Assembly (NCBI RefSeq): GCF_041260155.1
Contig: NC_091944.1
Span: 13,209,272 to 13,273,271, forward strand
Length of the DNA: 64,000 nt
DNA from: Ptychodera flava
Lineage: Eukaryota; Hemichordata; Enteropneusta; Ptychoderidae
Reading direction: 5' to 3'
Below, piece by piece: positions 54,927 through 64,000 of the stretch. The stretch's first letter is position 1, and each line of letters begins with the position of its first letter. The notes under the pieces are model-generated. The model was not told the DNA's origin. It did not search any database and was given only the letters and a program-made list of their open reading frames with translations. The translations under genes and the position numbers were made by a program.

Positions 54927-56533
54927 CTGCGAAAGATTATATTTAGCTATATCTTAATACTTCAAAAAAGAAAAATGATAACACATTCTTTCATACTAAA
55001 AATGTCATTTTGTGCATCGATATCAAAGTTAAATGCCTAAGATTACCTTTCTACCTTATTCTGACGTCATTATCTCATGATGTTATCTCGTCGATAGCTT
55101 TTTTTCCTGAGCTACTCGTAAATGTAAAGCATAGCAACGAATGTTACTGGAGAATAATTTTATCCACATTACTTTAGATCGTCATGGCGCTTCATCCAGT
55201 TTTTTCACAAGTTCATGTTGTTCTAGGTCAACACATGACGCGATAAAGCTCTTTCAATGTACGATTTAATCTTTTTTTTCAGATTACTTTTGATTGTCAC
55301 ACTGATTGATAAAGGTCTTGCCAGCACGTTTTAATAAAAAGATTAGCCAGGAGAGTTTAATAAGATGATTTGTGTGATGATTGCCTGAAAATGGCATATA
55401 AAACTATATTGTATTATTGTATTAAGGAATTTGATAAGTGACTGACACAAGATAAAGTTTATTATTGTACAATGTTTCGCTATACGACTTGAGCTTTATT
55501 GAAAACATGATTTGCGCAGTTCTTGAAGTACAACAGTGTATATTGTAAAGAAGCGAAAAAAAGTAATGGCTTGTATTTTTCGGGAAAACAGCAAGTCTAC
55601 TAGTACCGGGTAAACACATATCTTAAATGATGGGCACCAGCTGGCGTAAATTACTATAAAAACGAAGAAGTAAACAAATTTAAAGCACTGAGGGCGCTCA
55701 TGTCCAGAAACGAAAGTACAGATACTTTCTTTTTGTCAAAAGCGGCGGAGTCCCGATAGCAATATACGCTTCTCTCGTGAGCGCTAGATGACAGACCATT
55801 CGTTTTTTGAGAGCAATGCTAGGGTCAACAAATTTTTTCGGGCCAGAGAAATGTTTGTCGGGCCAGGGGGATTTTAGTATTCCACACCATATTTATAATA
55901 GGGGTGTTAAAAGGTGAATTCATTGAGCTGAGACACGAAAATCGATAGTTTTTAAACTACCCAAGACTGCATGAAAGAAAGTGAATTTACAGTCATCAGT
56001 AGAATGGCGGACTATTTATCGCTTGTGTAACCAAGGTTTAGTACCAAGTAAAAAACATGCGTGCGTACAGAACTGATAACAAAATCACAGTAAATCAATT
56101 CGTTTAAGGAAATTGAGGGCGCTGTTCTCTACAACGGTAGTTGTTCTCCTGCTAGAGTTGATGAATGACCTGGTCGTGAAAACAGTTATTTTGATTCTGA
56201 GCCTGTAGATATATTTATGTTACAAATCGTACGTAACAAACGTGTTCTTATTATACGATGCATTTTGTACCCATCAGTACTTCGAAATATCTGTTGTGTT
56301 CCCCTGCATGCTGAACGTCTCATATGTTACCTACCGGGGTTACCTACAGATACCGTTGAAAATAATGTCTAATGTGGAAACCTTGCGCAACATACCTTTG
56401 TGTACTGAATTCCAGGCTGCCAAATTTGTTCGCAAAGAGGTGGTGTAACTTCGCAGTCGAGGAAATTGAAGTGCCATCTAATTTTGTAATAAAGTCACAC
56501 AAATACCGACAATACCGTACTTTTTTAAAAGGC
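54573..56533. other. Intergenic with GA microsatellite
   Basis: A GA run lies at 54879-54925. No exon with a recognisable domain was found in the rest. Confidence 0.5.
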
Positions 56534-56537
56534 TCAA

Positions 56538-56887
56538 GGTAGAATGCGCCTCGGGGACAGATGTGTACGGACTCTCACACTTAAGAGTACTGTTTTGGGC
56601 TACAATTTGTGCGGACTTACTTCGAAGCCCATAGCGTAAATTACGCTCTCATCGGCTTATTTCTGTGAAAATCGGAAATTGCCTTTTTCCTCTTAGTGTA
56701 AACACAGGGATGCAATGGCGGCCATTTTGAATTGCAAGTGTTGGTGAATATTCAGTTGTTTGCTTCTCTAGCACTAAATTGTACATGGTGACCCCTATTT
56801 TAATACTTGATTTCGGAAGGTAATGATTTAGTTTCCTTACAAAAGTTTGAGCAAAAGATTGTCTTTCCATTTCGGGAGCGTACTGCC
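56538..56887. mobile_element. TTAA-type MITE, family 1, copy 2
   Basis: Begins GGTAGAATGCGCCTCGGGG and ends GGAGCGTACTGCC. Both sides carry TCAA (56534-56537 and 56888-56891), a variant of the TTAA target. The interior matches the copies at 38748 and 61212 (ATGGCGGCC and GGTGACCCC words). Confidence 0.68.
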
Positions 56888-56891
56888 TCAA

Positions 56892-59800
56892 TATATCTTG
56901 GAATAGCAAAAGTCTTCGAGATCATTGTACAGATCCTGCAGCATTCTGGAAGTTGACGACGTTTTGCCAATTTGATGAACAAAGAAGGTTCCCCAATTAT
57001 TGGGGTCACTTCGTTTGGGGAAAAAAGGCTGCAAAACTGAATGGGAAACCAACAATTTCAGATTTAGAGTCGGTTATTCCCTGCAGTTTCTGCAAAAATC
57101 TCCTGGTAAATTATAAAGGGACTTCGGCCCTTGGAGTATCTGTACTTATTTCATTTTAAATTTTGAACTTGTAAATAAATCATCAGAATTGTTGCAGTTG
57201 TGAAATCGACAGTGGCCGTAGGCATCAATCATCAATCATATTTGACGTCTGAAAATTAGGTATGGTGTGTAGGGAATGTAATACAAATATTTTTGAAGAC
57301 GAGCCTAATCCTGATCTGTGACGCTCAACAACCGCAAATATTACTCTTCAACTTCTCTCCGAGACTGAAATATATGTAGAACACGCTTGGCTTTACTACA
57401 ATTTAATATCATCCTGGAGGTTATGTATCCTTTATGTTATAATGAAAGGTAAATATATATTGTAGTTATACTGTGATACACTTTGATATATATTGCTCAT
57501 CCAAAAAAAACAAAAAACAAAAACAAAAAACAACGCATCTGAGAATTCAACCATGGACTGCACCAAAAGATGTGAATAAAACAGTACGCTGTAGCCTTAA
57601 TGTCATGTCTGTTTTCGCTTCCTTGGAAAGGAATCAGGTGCAAATCATCTTCCATTTGATTTTGAAGTCTAAAATATGTTCTTGGAGCTCTCATTTAAAC
57701 GCCATGTGTACTTTTCAACAAATCTTTGAGTTATTTATTTACAAAACATTGTTTTTGCTATCAGCAATTACATGATTTATTAACACTTTGTAAATCAAAA
57801 GAAAATTCATAGTTTCACAGTTTTTCAAACTCTGTGAGCAGCATTCAGCTTGTTTTAGCTAATAACTGGTAAAGAAATTTGAAGATTATTTAAAGGATTT
57901 AGATATATAAAAGCAGTTTCCGACAACCATACCCCCTAATGACGTTTATACGTTTAGTAATTGAAATTTCGAGAATCAAAATAGAAGTAATATAAGAATT
58001 TATAGTCTTCTTCTGTAATAGTAAACAACAACTTTAGGTCTGCCAGCCTGTAAACCTAAGCCATATTTCGGTGTATTTCACATGCTGGGAACGTATAAAC
58101 TAAATCCAAGTTTCCTGCAGGGATTGTTATTATCCTATAGGGTTTTACATTTTATAATAATTTCTTCACTGAAGTAACCTGTTCGTTCGCGCGTTTGTTT
58201 TTAGGTCAAGATTGTTATTTCCAATCATATTAATGTCGATGATATACAACAGTGTTCCCGATTGCATGGCTGTCTGTGGGATGTACAGTTGATTAACTTA
58301 CCTAGCTTAGAGACATTCTGTAGATGTAACGGGGCAAGCTGGTTCTCAACGCTCCCTCTGAATATTGCATGGAAATATTTCAAAAATGGTGGTAGTAATG
58401 TCTTGCACTCTTGCCAGCTAATAGGTCATGTATTGTACAAAAATTCGTCGATTGAATGTTTGCCGTGTTTGTAGAATAAAATTTGTTCTATAATCCTCCT
58501 GTAGCCATTTAATTGGCTTCTAAATGATTGTATACAATAATTCAAATATTTTCGATTTTAATTTCAAATTCTAGAGTTATATTATTATTTGGTAGTTTTT
58601 GTATGACATGGTAAATGCGAATCTTTGATTTCGAGAGGCAACAACTACAAATATCAGTCCATAGCAAAAAGTAACTTTGCCAGAACATGTTCGTTTATGT
58701 GATTTCTTCGATTTCTTCGCTTTTGATGAATGTATAGTCCATCCTCTCTCACAGAGTATGTTTTACTTACTCAGGAACTCAAACAATTAACAATATGTAA
58801 GTTCCAACGCCAAGCTTGAGCGTGATATCCTAATACACATTACGAACACAAAGCAAATAGCCAGACTACAGAACGCTGCGTTTGTACAGAGACTATTTTA
58901 CAGTATTTTATTAAAGTATAACTTAAGGATGTGCCTGTCAGGCGCTAAAATTCTGAAAGAAATTGCCTTTCATTTAAAATTACGCAATTTCAACAAAGGA
59001 CATTGAAGTTTCTTCATAAAACGAAATGAAAATAGCAGATTTCGCATTACATTATTGATATGTAAAAATGTGAAAATGTACAATACAAAATTTACAATGT
59101 TCTATCGATCATGTACTCACTGTAAGCGTTTACTTAACATCTTGCAAACTGAAGATTATTTCTTGCTATCGAAAAATTTTAAGCCAGTTTGTGCCGCTTT
59201 GATAACCTAAGAAAAACTTTGTCATTACCAAATACGACTTTACTAACACCGCCACCATCATAATCATCAAAAGAATTTTTCCTATCCGCATGGTTTTTGC
59301 TATTCTTAGCTGAGTCAATAAATGATGTTTGTTTCGGTTAATGACCTGGTAAGTCACAGTCGGTCAATAAGTTATGTCTGACTGGCGGTCGGTCTTTATG
59401 GCATACCCTCTGATGATTTTGTGAAGCATAACTATCAGGACTAAGCCGATATTACTTGTGTTTTTTTCACAAGTATTCAAAGTGGAGCTAGCTTACGCTT
59501 TCATTGGCATCGGCATTCAATCAGGAGGGTTTTGTTCTGCATCTCGTTCATAAAGCCCCGAAGCCAGAAAGCCTCTCCTTGCCATGGAGATCTTGTATAT
59601 TTTCATTACAGCTAGGACTATTTATCGAGACCATCATTACATGCTCAGATGTGTTACTCTAACCGTTTCAACTTACTATTCCGTAACGTTCCAATGAAAT
59701 CGTGCTTCCTTAAGTGGAAGGTCGTCTGTTCTTCTTTCATAAAACTCTTTGTCATGCAAACAATTAAAGTCATCATTAGCTATGCAAGTACTTCTCATAC

Positions 59801-60790
59801 CATTTATTTTTCAGCCACATTTCTGAGTATCTATTTCTTTATACCTTTGTCTTGCTGTCTCAGAACTCTTTTTATGATGTATATTACATTATCTCTTTGA
59901 GTTCTTCGTCAGATTTTCCACTAATTACAACTGCCCGCCTCCGGCCAGATTAGTGTTACACTCATCTAACTTCCCCCAACCTGCTTATCCTTCTCTGCCA
60001 CAGCGGTGTTTCATATAGTTTTCTGTCCATAAGTCAGTCTGAGGCCTGTCAGACCGAGGCCTGTTTGTGTCTGTGTGTATGGCGGCTATATTCCACCTCT
60101 GTCTCGTACTATCTCTGCCTGGTGTTTGTATTTCCGCTGTCACGTGCTCCCTGCCTTTGAGTCTATCTGTTCGCCTGTTGGTCTCTCATTCTGTCTTCCT
60201 TTCTCTAGATAAAGGACTGTTACAGAATAACAAGCATAACATCTTCATGAAACAGTGTTCACTTTAACAAATACAACAGAACACCTGGGGCCACATCCAA
60301 AGGCATTTGCGTGATTAGTTTCTGGTCATGTCGCCATCTGTTGTTGCTCTTCTGGTTCCAAGACTAGGTAGACAGCACAGTCAGTATGTACACGATGCAA
60401 TCTCGCCAGTGAAACAGATCTTGTGAACTGATAGCCCTGTAATAACCTTTCATAATGATTGGACTACATTCTACAAAAACGCTGCCGAAATATACCGCCA
60501 GGGAGCGCCTATTCTAAGAACAGCTATGTATGTAAACCATGATATTGCCATAATTCAGGGAGAAGAAATCGTGTTTTACAGATTTATGTTACCTTACGAA
60601 GAAAACGAGTGCTTACAGAGGACGAAAATTAGTCTTTCTAATAAAAAGTTACTTGCCTTATCAATTCATCATACAAGTATATTAAAAGTACCAAAAACTG
60701 ATCCCACAGCGCTCTATTTTTGCAGCGTTTTTTTTTCCTACAGTCAGTACTTAATGTTAATTCAAATAACCCTTGCTAGTATAGAGAAGC
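56892..60790. other. Intergenic and 3' flank of the channel gene
   Basis: No coding exon, RNA gene or defined element is recognised in this 3.9 kb. The part nearest 60790 should hold the 3' untranslated region of the channel gene, but I cannot fix its polyadenylation site. Confidence 0.45.
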
Positions 60791-61111
60791 TCATCTACCT
60801 ATCATGTACATAGGCCAGTAAATGCAGTTGAAAATGGCAAAAAACAAGGGGAAAATCAACCGCGATAGCCTGTCGATACCCAGGGCTTTATTTTTGAGTT
60901 TCAGTCCTTCCCCGTAGAGGGTGTCGGCCAAGTTACCATCAGGCGTCCGCTGATAGGCCAACGCTGTAGCAAACTTATAGCTTCCAGAGCGCGAACGTCT
61001 CGTCGATGAATGTTGGCGTACATATGTACCGGGACTTCTGGGTATTTTCTCCTCGCAATCCACATCGCTCATGCTTGAAGTCTTAGTGATCCAGTTTGTA
61101 CTTGTTGGATC
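60791..61111 (-). CDS. Channel gene last coding exon (loop and TM4)
   Basis: The acceptor CTCTCTCCAG precedes DPTSTNWITKTSSMSDVDCE. Then come RRSRSGSYKFATALAYQRTP and the TM4 region, ending MYMIGR and stop. It joins the previous exon in phase 0. Confidence 0.88.
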   Translation of the reverse strand, partial: DPTSTNWITKTSSMSDVDCEEKIPRSPGTYVRQHSSTRRSRSGSYKFATALAYQRTPDGNLADTLYGEGLKLKNKALGIDRLSRLIFPLFFAIFNCIYWPMYMIGR

Positions 61112-63773
61112 CTGGAGAGAGGAAAACAATGAGACACCAATCAATGAAAATATATTTAAATATGTACAACCTCTAACTCTCCTGGTATTAGAGTAAATAT
61201 GCTGCCTTTAAGATGGAACGCGCCTCGCGGACAGACATTCAGACTCTCAAGCTTTCACAATTCCTTTCTGAGCTACTACTTGAGGGGGCTCATTTTAAAG
61301 CTTATGGAATATTAAAAACAAAATTAATCACTGTCTTAGTTTTTTCGAAAAATATACTTTTCCCCGTAAAGTTGACACACGGATGGCGGCCATATTGAAT
61401 TTCTTATAGCGGTAAATGTTACATGTAAGTGATTTGTTTCTGTAGTACTAAACTATTCAAGGTGATCCCCTTGTTTTTATTCTTGATTAATTTTTGAAAA
61501 AGATTGATTGAAAGGTTCCTTGAGGAACGATTTAGCAAAAGTTTAAGTCTTTCACTTTCGAGGCGCATACTATCTTATAGAAAATTAAACAATTGTCATA
61601 TTATTTTTACGAGTTAAAATTACTTCCCCAGATATTTTCTTCCGCACCATCAGTAAGGAATCCCGATGAGAATATCAAGAAATCCCCAAAAATATCGATA
61701 AAACACTTTTTTTATCGATAAATCCTTTTATGTCTCAATAAAAAAGTACAACGTCTGCCAGTTTGTATTTCACGGACTTTGATTGCGATTAAAACAGGAA
61801 CTTAGTAAAAGAGTAAAGTTACTAAAGAATAAGGGGTTGAGTTTACTGATCGGTGAATCACGAACGAAAATGAAAGACAACATTTTGTTCATGTATTTAA
61901 TTTGTTTTGTTGAATGGTAATGGCCTTTGATGAACAAACAAGAAGCACAGTGCCCGCAGGCGAAATCATTGTCACTGTGTTAGTTTGAGAGAAACTGTGC
62001 CAATTTTATGTTCGAGCTTTATCAGTATATATCGAGGAGGAAACACTGGATTATTTGTACACATATAGACATCATTCATTATTGTGAGTGATTGTATAGC
62101 CTCATTGATGACGTCAGCTCCTCAGGTTTGATTGAAAGGTGCGTTTCTGTAAAACAAACTTACATTTGATTAAATTCTTCAAATGTTTATTGCTTGAGTT
62201 TGTTTTACTGTATAATTCCATCCGAGTTTTTCCTTTACAAGTTTATTTCATGTAAGACTTGTTTAATTGGCAAATACAGTCTTGCTGTATTCGCAATTAT
62301 GGATTCGGTTTACTGTCAAATGTGATTTCATTCGTGACGCATTTAACTAGACAGTATTGTTCGCTGTAGTTGAATCAGGAACTGAAGAGATACTTCCAAT
62401 ACATTCCCACAAAGAAAGATCACTTTTACAATGCTAAAAATCCATCTCAGCGGAAATATATAAGATAATGACTTATTGAAAGTTATACCTGCTCAATGGC
62501 AAAATCTTTCTTCAACTGAATAAATAACTGCCCAAAGTTCCATGACTTACCAAGCAGTAAAGCTCATTGGTAAGTACCTTACATGGTGTTTAACCGAAAA
62601 ACGACATTTGGACATAATAAAAATAATATTTTAAAGTTTTCCATCAAGTTTAATCGGGAATGAAATGTTTTATCATGTTTTGTTTCCTATTCCTCTCATT
62701 TCCTCTCTTGGAGAGGGGATTAGGGTACAACAAAGTAAGAGTTCCATTAATTTAACGAATGCAAAACATCTACCATATTCCTGAGTAACTGAAAGATTGA
62801 AGATGTCCAAAATGTTACTATCTTATGTTTGTGGAGATCCTACCATAGCTGCCAAACGAACACAAACGCAAACAAAGCGACAAATAAAATCAAACACATT
62901 CAAGGGCACACTCTATTTTTATCGTTGATATTAACTTACTGTTTCTCTGCTGGTTGATTCTCTCGATTCTAGGTCCTTGTCTCTCTCTTGGTCCCTGAAA
63001 AACTTGCTGAGATTCTGTCGGTCGTTGCCTAATGCGTTGAGGTAATTAACCAGGGCGAATTCCACCAGAGCTGAGAAGACGAAAACGAGGCAGGCAGCCA
63101 TCCAGATATCTATTGCCTAAATGACAACAACATAAAATCATGACAGATGTTTAACTCTTGACAAAAACCTAATAATGGTCTCTTATAAATTTATGTAAAA
63201 ACATCTGTATGGACATTTCTCAAGTGCGTTTAGTGATACTCTATTTGGTGCTGTTTTTATTGTTTTAGGTCAGCAGACAATACGCAATTTGTTTAAATTT
63301 ATATAATTCTCACTAAGTTTTGCAAGAATTTTAAAACATGCATATTTTAAAAAACCCGAATGTCACATTTCTTTTCCTATTACATAAAGCTAATGTAACG
63401 AAAAGTTAGAGAAAACTTTTCAAAAATATATTTGTAAATTCAAGATTTCTGTCTGAAATCTCCTTTCTTTAATATTTTAGCCATATTAAGTTGCCTTATT
63501 TCTCCATATACAGATATGGCATCTTAACAATGAGTAGTACTACCTTAGCGTAGGCAACTTTTGGCAGCTCCGACCTGACTCCTGACCCCTGCGTTGTTAA
63601 CGTCAGGACGGTGGTGATCCCAAGGGCGACACGCGCAGGCGCAGCAGCGACATCTATCCAAAACGAGACCCATGACAGCACGACCAATAGAACACTGGGT
63701 ATGTATGTTTGCAGGATGTAAAACCCAAGCTGACGTGTCAGAGTAAATTGGACATTAACATGGCCAAAATAAC
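60791..63773 (-). CDS. Glycine-receptor-like Cys-loop chloride channel, 3' part
   Basis: Three coding exons (63544-63773, 62940-63116, 60791-61111) encode the membrane domain of a pentameric ligand-gated channel. TM1 is FYILQTYIPSVLLVVLSWVS, TM2 starts AAAPARVALGITTVLTLTTQ, TM3 lies in WMAACLVFVFSALVEFALVN, and TM4 in RLIFPLFFAIFNCIYWPMY just before the stop. The PAR sequence before TM2 is the signature of anion-selective members (glycine, GABA-A, glutamate-gated chloride). The wording is closest to glycine-receptor alpha types from memory, but the ligand cannot be told without the extracellular domain, which lies beyond 64000. The intracellular TM3-TM4 loop is short and charged (RDQERDKDLESRESTSRET, then a Ser/Arg-rich part). 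Phases match and all frames are intact. Confidence 0.88.
61212..61574. mobile_element. TTAA-type MITE, family 1, copy 3
   Basis: Starts GATGGAACGCGCCTCG after TTAA (61208-61211) and ends CGAGGCGCATACTATC before TTAT. It lies in the last intron of the channel gene. Confidence 0.68.
61575..62939. other. Last intron of the channel gene
   Basis: AT-rich, with no recognised exon. Because the flanking exons join in phase 0, an alternative loop exon is possible, but none is visible. Confidence 0.5.
62940..63116 (-). CDS. Channel gene exon with TM3
   Basis: Encodes AIDIWMAACLVFVFSALVEF, then ALVNYLNALGNDRQNLSKFF and the charged loop start, exactly 59 codons with phase 0 at both ends. AIDIWM-type TM3 starts are typical of glycine and GABA receptors. 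Confidence 0.92.
63544..63773 (-). CDS. Channel gene exon with TM1-TM2
   Basis: The acceptor TTTTTCAATCAG is followed by GYFGHVNVQFTLTRQLGFY, TM1, PAR and TM2, ending SELPKVAYAK. Reading upstream of the acceptor is intron, so the longer open frame to 63981 is not protein. Confidence 0.92.
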
Positions 63774-64000
63774 CTGATTGAAAAACAAGAATGATATTCC
63801 AATACGTTACAGTTGAAATTAATACGCAAAGACATTCAAAATCGCATAACACGCAAGCAGCATGAAAAACAAGATGCTTGCATACACCTTTTAAAGGGAG
63901 AGTTATTAATAACAACACTATGAATAGTTTTAAGACATGTCCTTCAAAAGGCGAAAGCCCTCGTTTATACGTTCTAGGCATTTGGTTTGTTCCGTTTCTA

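Noticed and set aside
56649..57009. Minus-strand frames of 86 and 69 codons
   Set aside because: They overlap the MITE at 56538-56887 and match its non-coding copies elsewhere.
63774..63981. N-terminal extension of the channel exon
   Set aside because: The reading crosses a clear splice acceptor (TTTTTCAATCAG), and the extra residues do not resemble the extracellular domain of this family.

Overview
This is invertebrate animal nuclear DNA. It has split genes with GT-AG introns, about 36-37% GC by eye, LINE, SINE, LTR and DNA-transposon debris, and many microsatellites. The recognisable host genes are a tandem pair of laccase-type multicopper oxidase genes and the 3' part of a glycine-receptor-like Cys-loop chloride channel, all on the minus strand. 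A marine deuterostome (hemichordate or lancelet type) fits the gene and repeat content, but this is a low-confidence guess.

Layout: 1-3267 is intergenic sequence with one long hairpin element. 3268-44790 is a large tandem segmental duplication. Unit 1 (3268-27113) carries laccase copy A in 12 exons (24419 down to 5574). Unit 2 (27122-44790) carries laccase copy B in 12 matching exons (42584 down to 28870). Upstream of each gene lie remnants of a further laccase gene (relic C at 26588-26990, relic D at 44313-44998). The duplication breakpoint falls inside that relic, so the array once held at least one more gene. Copy A has all four copper-ligand motifs, and its only faults are two one-base deletions in C/G runs. 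Copy B has a nonsense codon in exon 1, a frameshift through its HSH copper motif and several other indels, so it is best called a pseudogene.

The two units serve as each other's empty-site control. Unit 1 alone has a solo LTR (24803-25416), a hAT-like element (18653-19516), a second TIR element (3712-4368) and about 4 kb of repeats between exons 10 and 9. Unit 2 alone has a different solo LTR (30930-31651), a tRNA-derived SINE (37276-37585) and two abutting TTAA-flanked elements (38748-40333). These insertions therefore most likely came after the duplication.

44997-60790 is repeat-rich and shows no host gene: a 953-bp TIR element, a degraded SINE, two decayed CR1/L2-like LINE copies in the same orientation (47780-53507), a TIR element and a TTAA element. 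60791-63773 holds the last three coding exons of the channel gene, whose 5' part lies beyond the window. I found no convincing undescribed gene system. The most informative features are the laccase array with its decay pattern, the precisely dated insertions, a hairpin element with 12-bp flanking repeats, and intronic repeat arrays that carry perfect AGGTCA direct repeats.
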